From: Hyphomicrobiaceae bacterium
GTDB lineage: Bacteria > Pseudomonadota > Alphaproteobacteria > Rhizobiales > Hyphomicrobiaceae
Direction of reading: 5' to 3'
Length of the DNA: 15,495 nucleotides
NCBI GenBank assembly: GCA_017353825.1
Contig: JAFMSC010000008.1
Span: forward strand, 7,432 to 22,926
Shown in pieces: positions 1-6,655 of the stretch (position 1 is the stretch's first letter; every line of letters starts with the position of its first letter). Position numbers and translations under genes: made by a program. The notes beneath the pieces are model-generated. The model did not search any database and had not been told where the DNA came from. It saw only the letters and a program-made list of their open reading frames with translations.

Positions 1-353
1 ACCGGCACGCCCGTCCCGGCGTCAACCGTGTCGCCCACCTTTGCACCAGCCTCGACCTCGCCGCGGAACCCGTGCTCGGGCGCCAGGATGGCGGCGAGCT
101 TCACGTTGGGCGCCCTGGCGAGCAAGTCCGCCAGGTGCTCGGCTCCAACGCGGCCGGTCTGGTTGGTGATGAGGCCCACGCGCTTGCCGGCCAGCGCGGC
201 GAACCCGGCCCGAGCCAGCGCCTCGGCGCCCGTGACGATCGGACTCGATCGCGCCACGGATTGGCCATGCGATACGTTTGCCATGGCGAACATGCCAACG
301 ATTGCCGCGAGCTTGACGATAACTAGGGTCAGACTTCCGCGATCTGACCCCAT
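1..353 (-). CDS. namZ: NamZ/DUF1343 family exo-beta-N-acetylmuramidase, N-terminal part (runs off the left edge)
   Basis: Reading the minus strand from ATG at 353 gives about 117 codons still open at position 1. After a hydrophobic leader (LTLVIVKLAAIVGMFAMA, about residues 8-25) comes the hallmark start of the DUF1343 family: a TGAEAL segment, then GKRVGLITNQTGR, then ILAPEHGFRGEVEAGAKVGD and a D-x-GTGVPV segment. In the family (Bacillus YbbC/NamZ) these enzymes release MurNAc from the non-reducing end of peptidoglycan fragments outside the cytoplasm; the leader fits export. The start is uncertain: the first codons (MGSDRGSLTL) are written by a palindromic repeat at 326-351, and no good ribosome-binding site precedes it; the next ATG, at 293, would cut the signal peptide short. 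It lies 23 bases after the stop of a degraded amidohydrolase-like gene. The family call is firm, the exact start is not. Confidence 0.85.
   Translation of the reverse strand, partial: MGSDRGSLTLVIVKLAAIVGMFAMANVSHGQSVARSSPIVTGAEALARAGFAALAGKRVGLITNQTGRVGAEHLADLLARAPNVKLAAILAPEHGFRGEVEAGAKVGDTVDAGTGVP
326..351. repeat. Palindrome GGGTCAGA / TCTGACCC at the namZ start
   Basis: Arms GGGTCAGA (326-333) and TCTGACCC (343-350) are perfect inverted copies with a 9-base loop. The same sequence core recurs with longer arms at 7798-7824. Here it overlaps the first codons of namZ on the minus strand, which suggests a dispersed element that landed between two genes rather than a designed terminator. There is no T-run. 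Confidence 0.7.
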
Positions 354-376
354 TCCCCGACCAGAAAAGCCAACGC

Positions 377-451
377 TCACCCGGTCAGCCCAAGCAGCCG
401 CGCTGGGTTCTTGCGCATCATGGTGTCGATGTCGGCATCCGAGATACCCTC
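377..451 (-). pseudogene. C-terminal remnant of an amidohydrolase-superfamily gene
   Basis: The minus strand encodes EGISDADIDTMMRKNPARLL followed by GLTG and a TGA stop at 377-379. The pattern G-(I/V)-S-x-x-D-x-x-x-M-x-x-x-NPARLLGL is the typical last helix of TIM-barrel amidohydrolases and phosphotriesterase-like enzymes. Upstream the frame stays open only to a TAA at 500-502, and codons before the E are not family-like (RNNENGRHER), so at most a tail survives. The rest of the gene was apparently deleted, with dusA now next upstream. The tail sits 23 bases before the namZ start, suggesting it was once the preceding gene of an operon. The subfamily cannot be told from 24 residues. Confidence 0.6.
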
Positions 452-531
452 CCTCTCATGCCTGCCATTCTCATTGTTTCTTCCTCGAGCTTCCTGTGAT
501 TACAGCATGCTGACCTGGGCGGCCGGCGGGT

Positions 532-1533
532 CTACTCCGCCGCTAGCAGTGGAGCTTCGCCGGGTGTTTCCACCAGCCGCATCGCCTCCTCCAGGACGGC
601 GGCATCAGCTCCCTCGCGCGGCGCCTGCTCGGAGAGGTGCCGGCGGAAGGCACGCGCCCGCGGCTGGCCGTGGTAGAGGCCCAGGATATGGCGGGCGATA
701 TTGTTGAGCCGCCCGCCGGCGGCTAGGTGCCGCTCGGCATACGGCAGCAGCCCTTCCATGACCGCACGCCGTGTCAGCGGCGCTCTGGCGGCGCCGAACA
801 GCCGCCGGTCCACCTCGGCCAGAAGATACGGGTTCTGATAGGCGGCCCGGCCGAGGGCGACGCCATCCACCTTGGCCAGGTGCGCCTCCGCCTCTTGCAG
901 CGACCCGATGCCGCCATTGATGACGATCTCCAGCTCTGGGTGCACCGCCTTGAGCCGGTAGACGCGGGCGTAGTCGAGCGGCGGTACCTCTCGGTTCTTC
1001 TTGGGCGAGAGGCCCTTGAGCAAGGCCTTGCGGGCATGCACGATGAACGTGCGGCAGCCGGCGCCGGCGACGGCGGAGACGAACCGCTCCAGGCCGTCCT
1101 CGCTGTCCTGGTCATCGATGCCGATGCGGCACTTCACCGTGACGGGCACGGAGACGCGCGCTCGCATGGCCCTCACGCACTCCGCCACTAGCTCAGGTTC
1201 CGCCATCAGGCAGGCCCCAAAGCGACCCTCCTGCACCCGGTCGGAGGGGCAGCCGACGTTGAGGTCGATCTCATCGTAGCCCCAGTCCGCGCCGATGGCT
1301 GCCGCGTCCGCGAGCCTGGCGGGCTCGCTGCCCGCCAACTGCAGGACTACCGGATGCTCCTCGGGACTGAACCCCATGAGGCGCTCACGATGCCCGTGCA
1401 GCACCGCCTCCGCCGTCACCATCTCGGTGTAAAGCCGCGCCCGGCGCGTGAGCAGGCGATGGAAGAACCGGCAATGCCGGTCCGTCCAATCCATCATCGG
1501 AGCGACACAGAACTTATGGTCTAGACCCTTCAT
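532..1533 (-). CDS. dusA: tRNA-dihydrouridine(20/20a) synthase DusA
   Basis: 333-residue FMN enzyme that reduces uridine 20/20a in the D-loop of tRNAs in the cytoplasm. The N-terminus FCVAPMMDWTDRHCRFFHR and LYTEMVTAEA are DusA signatures. The catalytic cysteine is in LNVGCPSDRVQEGRFGACLM (Cys95); FMN-contacting residues expected in this family are seen at Lys134 (VTVKCRIG) and His166 (FIVHARKA), followed by INGGIG and the GRAAYQNP phosphate-binding loop. The Dus helical domain fills the C-terminus. The frame is open 57 codons further upstream, but that stretch (MQVRGVGVPT...) does not look like the family, so ATG 1533 is chosen; its ribosome-binding site is poor (GGAG about 20 bases upstream). 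Length matches family norms. It stands alone, with a long non-coding leader. Confidence 0.95.
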   Translation of the reverse strand: MKGLDHKFCVAPMMDWTDRHCRFFHRLLTRRARLYTEMVTAEAVLHGHRERLMGFSPEEHPVVLQLAGSEPARLADAAAIGADWGYDEIDLNVGCPSDRVQEGRFGACLMAEPELVAECVRAMRARVSVPVTVKCRIGIDDQDSEDGLERFVSAVAGAGCRTFIVHARKALLKGLSPKKNREVPPLDYARVYRLKAVHPELEIVINGGIGSLQEAEAHLAKVDGVALGRAAYQNPYLLAEVDRRLFGAARAPLTRRAVMEGLLPYAERHLAAGGRLNNIARHILGLYHGQPRARAFRRHLSEQAPREGADAAVLEEAMRLVETPGEAPLLAAE

Positions 1534-1578
1534 CTTATTGATGTTTTTTATTAGCTCCGGCAACCCGCAAGCGGGACG

Positions 1579-1596
1579 GATGACCCTGATGACCCT
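1579..1596. repeat. Tandem 9-mer GATGACCCT x2 upstream of dusA
   Basis: GATGACCCT occurs twice head to tail (1579-1587, 1588-1596), about 46-63 bases before the dusA ATG. It could be a regulator site for dusA or a chance duplication; nothing else supports a function. Confidence 0.4.
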
Positions 1597-1608
1597 TAGA
1601 GGACTGGT

Positions 1609-1625
1609 GCGGTTGGCGCAACCGC
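1609..1625. repeat. 7-bp hairpin GCGGTTG-gcg-CAACCGC
   Basis: Perfect inverted repeat, arms 1609-1615 and 1619-1625, with a 3-base loop, in the region upstream of dusA. No T-run follows on either strand, so it is not a classic terminator. Confidence 0.45.
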
Positions 1626-1664
1626 AAGCCGCCGCGTGGCCACTTGCTTGGACGGCTCGGCTTG

Positions 1665-1706
1665 CAGTGCATTGGGTAGGTACTCCAACGCCCCGCACCT
1701 GCACTG
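1665..1706. repeat. 7-bp inverted repeat CAGTGCA / TGCACTG
   Basis: Arms at 1665-1671 and 1700-1706, separated by 28 bases. It may be a chance match or part of a folded leader; about 130 bases upstream of dusA. Confidence 0.3.
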
Positions 1707-1994
1707 GACGTACCCGGCACGCCGCTTATCCGCCCCTGGTGGGCATCTACCTCGCATCACGATGGCCAGAATGGGGGGACGGCAACGGGGCCGCCCAAGG
1801 CGCTACAACATACCGGAATGGGTCGAGAGCGGGGATCGGCTATGCGAATCGGGTAAGCCCAATAGCGCTCGCCTTCATCGGCAAGCGCGCCAAATGCTGA
1901 GCGCTCGCCCGTTCAGCGAAACGACACGACTGGGCTGACGCCCCATTCTCGCGGACGAGTGCTGGATCGACGAGAAAAGCGTAGCCTATGCCCA

Positions 1995-2059
1995 GAGACA
2001 ACCGGTCGAGACAGCCGGCCGAGACAACCGGCCGAGGCAACCGGCCGAAACAACCGGGA
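1995..2059. repeat. 13-bp tandem array, five copies
   Basis: Unit GAGACAACCGGCC with period 13: copies start at 1995, 2008, 2021, 2034 and 2047, differing by one or two bases each (GGTC for GGCC, GAGG or GAAA for GAGA). Thirteen is not a multiple of three, so each copy shifts frame and the array is unlikely to be coding. It ends directly against the hairpin at 2058-2075. Confidence 0.9.
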
Positions 2060-2100
2060 TGCCGTTCGCGGCATCAAGTAATTTGCCGCGACCTGGCAAA
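2058..2100. repeat. Two adjacent hairpins after the 13-bp array
   Basis: First hairpin: GATGCCG (2058-2064), loop TTCG, CGGCATC (2069-2075). Second hairpin: TTTGCC (2082-2087), 7-base loop, GGCAAA (2095-2100). Both are perfect in their arms. They lie more than 220 bases beyond the stop of the minus-strand exported-protein gene, so a terminator role for that gene is possible but distant. Confidence 0.5.
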
Positions 2101-2321
2101 ATTGGTCGGCGTCTCGGTGCGCACACGGGTTCGCTTCTGATCGAGTTGACGCCTCGGCCTCCCTCCTAGCATGTTCGCGGGACCCCGGATAACCAGCGAA
2201 TGGGGCAGCGGAGGGCAAACCTGCCCGCCCTGCGTCGCGTGAATGGGCTTCCTGCTCGCCGATCTGGCATGGACCGGCGAGCTCCCGCTCTTGACGATGG
2301 TGGTTCGGGCGTTTGCTCGGC

Positions 2322-3083
2322 TTACGTCCGAATCTGGCGATTTTTGATGGCGTCGCGCAGTCCGGTGAGCGCCTTTTTCAGCTCCTGATCGGTCGTCGCC
2401 GAGATCTGCTGGGTAAGCTTTTCGACAAGACCCTGTCTATCCTGGCTCGTGAAGATCGGATGATAGGACGGCAGTCCGTCGAGAGCCACCCCGATCATCC
2501 CAAGAATGTCAGACTTGGAGTAAAGGCGCGTCTCACTCATCCGCTGCACAAGATCGGAGTAGAGCTGACGGGCGCCGTCTTTCACTTGCTCAAGATAGTT
2601 GACATGGACTTGATACCTCTTATCGCTGGAAAGGGTCGAGAGATATGGCTCACTAAGGTCCAGTAACGCTGCGGAAACCTTGAATTCATAGACCGTAAGC
2701 TTGGCAAGTTCTGCGGCATATGGCTTCCCCTTTTGCGTCTCGGTCAAATAAAGATGCACCAGCCTATCGAGCGGTGCCAGCGCGCTGTCCAACCTCTGAA
2801 ATCGTATGGTAACGGAGAGCTTCTGATTGAGTCCCATACGCAGGGGGATATTGTCGGGATTGACCATCCGCTCGAACACCGCCTTCGTCGCTGCATTCGA
2901 CAGCGTCGGCAACGGCAAACCCTCGGTCTCGACCCGTTCGGCCAGAGCCCGGTATGAGGTTCCGTCCCACGCGTCATCCGCGGGGGGATAGCGTTCGCTT
3001 TGAGCGTTGGCCGACTGGACAGCCAAGCCGGCCCAGAAGAGCAGCCAGACCGATGACTTTAACATAGTGAAGCGTTGTCCCAT
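2322..3083 (-). CDS. Exported protein of unknown function (signal peptide, about 253 aa)
   Basis: I do not recognise a named family with certainty. The protein has a classic signal peptide: a short basic start (MGQRFTMLK), a hydrophobic core (WLLFWAGLAV) and an AxA site in SANAQSERYPP, predicting cleavage after about residue 27. The mature part is mostly helical and charged, starts with a PADDAWDGTSYRALAERVE segment, has no cysteines and no further membrane segment; NPDNIPLRMGLNQ and LDRLVHLYLTETQKG may be conserved stretches. It resembles in style the small exported hypothetical proteins common in Hyphomicrobiales. The ATG at 3083 was chosen because GGAGAAGGAG lies just upstream; the ATG at 3065 has no such site. 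Base composition seems less GC-rich than its neighbours. It has no partner gene and is flanked on both sides by tandem-repeat arrays, which may mean acquisition or an isolated survivor in a decaying region. Confidence 0.8.
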   Translation of the reverse strand: MGQRFTMLKSSVWLLFWAGLAVQSANAQSERYPPADDAWDGTSYRALAERVETEGLPLPTLSNAATKAVFERMVNPDNIPLRMGLNQKLSVTIRFQRLDSALAPLDRLVHLYLTETQKGKPYAAELAKLTVYEFKVSAALLDLSEPYLSTLSSDKRYQVHVNYLEQVKDGARQLYSDLVQRMSETRLYSKSDILGMIGVALDGLPSYHPIFTSQDRQGLVEKLTQQISATTDQELKKALTGLRDAIKNRQIRT

Positions 3084-3367
3084 GAACTCCTTCTCCAAGA
3101 CGGACTGCTCGACGCCAGCTGGACCGCCCTATCGTCTGATCTATGGGCCGTAGTCTGATCGACCTGGCGCGCCCGGTGGACGTGGGTTCCACCGTGGTGA
3201 AACTTTGTTGCAGCCTGTGTCAGAAATGAGGTTCTTAGATTCATCCACGGCGCTTTCACGCCCCCGACCGGAAGCTTTCAGCATCGGCTCGCCGAACAAG
3301 AGCAGATGTTGCCGAGGCGACCAGGAGACGCCGTCCTCGACCTTGGCGCACATTCCAGGGTGGTTCC

Positions 3368-3443
3368 CCCAGAGTGGTTTGGCCCAGAGGGGGTTTGGCC
3401 CAGAGCGGTTTGGCCCAGAGCGGTTTGGCCCAGAGTGGTTCGC
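3368..3443. repeat. 15-bp tandem array, five copies
   Basis: Unit CCCAGAGYGGTTTGG: copies start at 3368, 3383 (with one extra G), 3399, 3414 and 3429; the last drifts at its end. Copies 3 and 4 are identical. The extra base in copy 2 breaks the reading frame in any translation, arguing against a coding role. Confidence 0.9.
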
Positions 3444-3526
3444 CCCATGCCGCTCAGCCTCTCGGGTTGCGTCCCGATCTGTGTGCACGCCCTGCGCGAC
3501 GGACTACCCCGGCAGTCGGTGAGCGC

Positions 3527-3586
3527 ACTTGGATCGGCGCGACTTGGATCGGCGCGACTTGGATCGGCGCGACATGGATCGGCGCG
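3527..3586. repeat. 15-bp tandem array, four copies plus a decayed fifth
   Basis: Unit ACTTGGATCGGCGCG: copies start at 3527, 3542, 3557 and 3572 (the last with ACATGG), and a partial ACATGG copy begins at 3587. The array ends within ten bases of the stop of the DctQ-like remnant (3596-3598), so it marks the junction where downstream permease genes would be expected. Confidence 0.9.
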
Positions 3587-3595
3587 ACATGGCGA

Positions 3596-3987
3596 TCAGG
3601 TCCGATAACCCTGCGCCTTGTTCACCCCGATCTCCAGGCTTTCCAGTTCGCTCTCCACCTCCTCGTCCTGGGTGAAGGCGCTTTGAGGCGGCAAAGGCGT
3701 TCGCGAGGTCGCCGCCCAAGAGCGCGAGGAGGGTGAGCAGCATAGCGGGCACCACCACCAGCGCGAACAGGCCAATGCCTGCAAGCCACGAGATCTCCTC
3801 GGAGCCCGAGAACACGAAGCGGGGGCCCAGCGGCGCGCCGATCACCTTGCGCGAGAGCACTTCGGCACTGACGATGCCGGCCGCGACGAAAAGCAGCGCC
3901 CGCGCCAATCCACACGGCGAGGCGCGCGACGGCGGTTAGGGTCCTCCAGGCGGAGGTAGGTCCCGAAGCCTGAAATCCAGCGCCCAT
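3596..3987 (-). pseudogene. Frameshifted small membrane protein, probable TRAP DctQ-type subunit remnant
   Basis: Three consecutive minus-strand frames together give one sensible protein of about 130 residues. Frame one, from ATG 3987, ends in TAVARLAVWIGAG. Near 3897-3905 it shifts to a frame reading ALLFVAAGIVSAEVLSRKV, then FSGSEEISWLAGIGLFALVV and PAMLLTLLALLGGDLANAFA. Near 3683-3695 it shifts again to QSAFTQDEEVESELESLEIG and NKAQGYRT before a TGA at 3596-3598. Each shift is explained by one extra base. Two membrane segments are visible; the AEVLSRK then SEEISW pattern is like TRAP small permease subunits, and the gene follows a TRAP receptor gene. Full DctQ proteins have four segments, so an internal or terminal loss is likely as well. 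Sequencing error at both sites cannot be excluded. No DctM gene follows. Confidence 0.6.
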
Positions 3988-3991
3988 CCCC

Positions 3992-4030
3992 AGTCCCTCG
4001 CCTTAGTCCCTCGCCTTAGTCCCTCGCCTT
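3992..4030. repeat. 13-bp tandem triplication at the dctP stop
   Basis: AGTCCCTCGCCTT is present three times without mismatch (3992, 4005, 4018). On the minus strand it spells the last codons of the receptor (AAG GCG AGG GAC) and the TAA stop itself spans the second and third copies (4016-4018). Perfect identity suggests a recent slippage event. Confidence 0.9.
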
Positions 4031-5071
4031 CGCCGCCAGCCCGTACCGACGGCCCACCAGCTCGTTCCACTTGGCGGCGCAGGCTGCGCCGCAGCGCTTG
4101 GCCCAGCGCGCCAACACCACATCGTTGAGGGCGTTCGCGCGCACCTTGAGGTCGCGCTCGGACGGCTTGACCAGCTTCAGCTTGCCGGGCGGGCCGACCG
4201 GACAGGGGCCGGCGCCTGTGCTGCAGGCCACGCCCTCGTCGGTCTCTTCCTCGATGGTCTTCCAGGACTTGTCCTCGTGCGCCTTCATCTCTTTGGCAAA
4301 GAAGTCCCGGGTGTCCGGCGACAGTTTGTTCCACACGCTCTGGTTCATCACCCACACGCCGATGGTGTACCCGACGGGAAGACGGTAGAGCGTGCTCGTC
4401 ACCTCCGGCCACTTGGCCTTGTAGCCCGGCATGGTGCCGGTGATCCCGCAGTCCACCACGCCCTTCTCCAGCGCCGGCACCACCTCGCGGAAGGCGATGG
4501 TGACGCCCACGCCGCCGACGGCCGCCACGAAGTCGCCCTGCGAGGTACCCTGCACGCGCACCTTCTTGCCCTTGAGATCCTCGATGCTCGCGATGTCGCC
4601 CCGGCAGTAGAAGACCTGCTCTGGGAACGGAAACGTGGCCAGGATCACGGCGTTGTGGCGCTCCTTCATGACCTTCTGCATCTCGGGCATCCAAGCATCG
4701 ACGATCTGGCGGCCCATCGTGAAGTCCTTGGCCACACCGGCGATGTCGGAGGCCTCGATCACAGCGGCACCATCCTCCACGTAGATCGGCAAAGCTGCGG
4801 CCACGTCGAACACGCCTTGCTTGAGGAGCCGCAGCAGCTCGGTCCCCTTCAGGTTGAGCTCGGTGATGGATTTGATGTTGCCCGCAATCTTGCCGCCCGA
4901 GGCAGCAGGAAGTTCAGAGTCCCATAGGGGCTGCTCGAGCTTCTGCCAGTTGGTCAGGAAATTCCAGGTGCCGACGACATTGAACTGCTTGCTGTCGAGC
5001 TGCTGAGCTGTGCCACCGACGGCAGCGGCAACGATAGCGGCAAGCGCGGCTACCGCGATCGATAGGCGCAT
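4016..5071 (-). CDS. TRAP transporter solute-binding receptor, DctP family
   Basis: 351-residue periplasmic receptor for a tripartite ATP-independent transporter, which would bind an organic acid and hand it to a DctQM membrane unit. Start ATG 5071 has GAGGAG six bases upstream and opens a signal peptide (MRLSIAVAALAAIVAAAVGG, then TAQQLD). The family pattern is clear: LLRLLKQGVFDVAAALPIYV early, VFYCRGDIASIEDLKGKKVRV with the ligand-anchoring arginine, REVVPALEKGVVDCGITGT, and WVMNQSVWNKLSPDTRDFF. The substrate is not readable. The C-terminal part carries four extra cysteines (about residues 277-330) unusual for the family. The last codons fall in a 13-bp triplication. A broken DctQ-like gene lies downstream and a MocR regulator 103 bases upstream on the same strand, so the receptor looks orphaned. 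Some DctP proteins work as sensors instead. Confidence 0.9.
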   Translation of the reverse strand: MRLSIAVAALAAIVAAAVGGTAQQLDSKQFNVVGTWNFLTNWQKLEQPLWDSELPAASGGKIAGNIKSITELNLKGTELLRLLKQGVFDVAAALPIYVEDGAAVIEASDIAGVAKDFTMGRQIVDAWMPEMQKVMKERHNAVILATFPFPEQVFYCRGDIASIEDLKGKKVRVQGTSQGDFVAAVGGVGVTIAFREVVPALEKGVVDCGITGTMPGYKAKWPEVTSTLYRLPVGYTIGVWVMNQSVWNKLSPDTRDFFAKEMKAHEDKSWKTIEEETDEGVACSTGAGPCPVGPPGKLKLVKPSERDLKVRANALNDVVLARWAKRCGAACAAKWNELVGRRYGLAAKARD

Positions 5072-5174
5072 GAGCATCTCCTCGCCGAAAATGCTTGTGG
5101 GTAGCATCCCGTAACGGGAGAGGGGCGCAACGACGAAAGTGCATGAATACCGGCCCGATTGCACGCGTCGGCGC

Positions 5175-6608
5175 CTATGGCCGGGTTTGGGACCGGGCAA
5201 GGGCACCCAGCGTCGCGACGCCCCTTTCGATGCGCGCGGTCCACGGATGGGCGCAGCTCAGCCGGAGGCAGTTGCGGTAGCGGTCGCTGGCGGAGAACAC
5301 GTCGCCCGGCGCGAAGCAAATGCCCTTCTCCAGCGCCTGGGCCAACAGCACGCGGCTGTCGAGCGGCCGCGGCAGCTCCAGCCACACGACGAAGCCGCCG
5401 GCCGGACGAGTCACCTTGGTGCCTTCCGGGAAGGCTTTCTCGATGGCGCGCGTCATCTGCGCGATGTTCTGCTGAAACGCGCGCCGGATGCGGCGCAAGT
5501 GGGCGTCGTATCCGCCGGAGGCCAGGAAGTCGGCGAGTGCCGCCTGCGGCAGGGCCGGGCCGCAGAGGGTCAGCGCATGCTTGCGCTCCAGCACCTGTTG
5601 CATGTGCCGGCCGGTGGCGATCCAACCGATGCGGTAGCCCGGCGCCACGGTCTTGGAGAACGAGCTGCAGTAAATGGTGCTGCCGCGCCGGTCGAGGGCC
5701 ATGAAGGGGGTCGGGCGCTCCTTGCCGAAGTAGATGTCGCCGTAGGTGTCGTCCTCGATCAGCGGCACCTCGTGGCGGGCCAGCACCTCGAGCACGGCGT
5801 GCTTCTTTTCATCCGGCATGGTGCAGCCAAGCGGGTTGTTGAAGCTCGACGCGAACAGGCAGGCCGTGATGCGCCTCATCTTCAGGGCCTGCGCCAGCGC
5901 CGCCAGGTCGATGCCCGTCGCAGCCTCTGTCGGCAGTTCGAAAACCTTGAGGTTCAGGGCCTCGATGGTGTGCAATACGCCGAAATAGGTCGGTGACTCG
6001 ATGGCGATCGTGTCACCGGGCTTCGTCACCGATGTGAGCGCCAAGCTCAGCGCCTCGGTGCAGCCGCAGGTGATAGCGATGTCCTGCGGCGAAACTGCCT
6101 GGCCCCACTGCGTCGCCCGGCGGGCGATCTCCCGACGCAGGCCGGCATCGCCCCTGGGCTCGGTGTAGGTGTTGCACCGCAAACCCTTGACGCGCGCCGC
6201 CCGCGCCAGCAAGCGATCGAGCCGACCTGCCGCCAGCAATTCGGCGCTCGGAATGGCGCATCCCAGGGGAACGAGTGCGGGGTCGCCCGCGTACTCCATG
6301 AGCTTGAGGAGGAGGCCCGAGATCGCAACCGTGGTGGGCTCGGCCGGAGGCTGCGAGATGGCCGGCGTCCGGAGCGCGCTCGTACGGCCCCTGGCCACGT
6401 AGTAGCCAGACTGCGGGCGCGCCTCCAGTACGCCGCGGTCCTCCAATAGACGATAGGCCTGCAGCGCAGTGGAGAGGCTGATCCGCCGTTGCCGGCAAAC
6501 CGCACGCAGCGACGGTGCTCGCGCTCCCACCACCAGCGTGCCGTTGTCCACCAGCGTCGTGATGAACTGGGCCACGTCCTCGTAGCGGTAGTTGGGCCCT
6601 GCGCGCAT
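5175..6608 (-). CDS. MocR/GabR-type regulator: GntR DNA-binding domain fused to PLP aminotransferase fold
   Basis: 477 residues, a usual MocR length. Residues about 8-72 form the winged helix-turn-helix (DVAQFITTLVDNGTLVVGAR, then SLSTALQAYRLLEDRGVLEA, QSGYYVARG). The rest is a fold-type I aminotransferase: substrate-loop YTEPRGDAGLRREIA, FNNPLGCTMP with the cofactor-contacting Asn (257-259), EDDTYGDIYF with the pyridine-binding Asp, the Schiff-base lysine in SSFSKTVAPGYRIGW (Lys319), and the carboxylate-binding arginine in NCLRLSCAHPW. ATG 6608 is preceded by GGAGGAG at 7 bases, better than the ORF extension upstream. Members are PLP-sensing activators or repressors, often of the divergent gene; here that is a DUF1127 gene, and a TRAP receptor follows on the same strand. 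Ligand unknown. Confidence 0.93.
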   Translation of the reverse strand: MRAGPNYRYEDVAQFITTLVDNGTLVVGARAPSLRAVCRQRRISLSTALQAYRLLEDRGVLEARPQSGYYVARGRTSALRTPAISQPPAEPTTVAISGLLLKLMEYAGDPALVPLGCAIPSAELLAAGRLDRLLARAARVKGLRCNTYTEPRGDAGLRREIARRATQWGQAVSPQDIAITCGCTEALSLALTSVTKPGDTIAIESPTYFGVLHTIEALNLKVFELPTEAATGIDLAALAQALKMRRITACLFASSFNNPLGCTMPDEKKHAVLEVLARHEVPLIEDDTYGDIYFGKERPTPFMALDRRGSTIYCSSFSKTVAPGYRIGWIATGRHMQQVLERKHALTLCGPALPQAALADFLASGGYDAHLRRIRRAFQQNIAQMTRAIEKAFPEGTKVTRPAGGFVVWLELPRPLDSRVLLAQALEKGICFAPGDVFSASDRYRNCLRLSCAHPWTARIERGVATLGALARSQTRP

Positions 6609-6655
6609 GCCCCTTCTCCTCCGCACCTGGCATGACGGGTTTGCAGTCCGCACCT

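Larger units (their letters stand above)
1534..2321. other. Gene-poor stretch with hairpins and a tandem array
   Basis: About 790 bases lie between the dusA start and the stop of the exported-protein gene. Open frames here on both strands look random, rich in Arg, Pro and Gly. Structured elements are the 9-bp tandem GATGACCCT at 1579-1596 ahead of dusA, a hairpin at 1609-1625, an inverted repeat at 1665-1706, a 13-bp tandem array at 1995-2059 and two hairpins at 2058-2100. A frame from ATG 1761 (about 58 codons, beginning MARMGGRQRGRPRRY) was considered but has no recognisable homology or good ribosome-binding site. Confidence 0.6.
3084..3595. other. Non-coding stretch with two 15-bp tandem arrays
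   Basis: Between the exported-protein gene and the DctQ-like remnant no convincing gene is seen. The open frames that cross it contain five-residue repeats (for example GPERF on the plus strand, SGPNR on the minus) only because the arrays have a 15-base period; they lack good starts and family features. The arrays at 3368-3443 and 3527-3586 are listed separately. Confidence 0.6.

Noticed and set aside
1534..1720. A tRNA or structured riboswitch upstream of dusA
   Set aside because: Several short stems exist but no cloverleaf, T-loop sequence or known riboswitch core could be found by eye.
1995..2059. CRISPR array
   Set aside because: Units of 13 bases are directly adjacent with no spacers, and no cas gene is present; the same holds for the 15-bp arrays.
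3205..3608. Pentapeptide-repeat-like proteins (GPERF or LAQSG repeats) across 3368-3443
   Set aside because: The pattern comes from a 15-base DNA repeat seen in every frame; one unit has an extra base that breaks the frame, and there is no proper A(D/N)LXX pentapeptide pattern.
3936..4694. A 252-codon minus-strand frame overlapping the TRAP receptor
   Set aside because: Rich in Arg/Gly/His, out of frame with the clear DctP protein, no family features.
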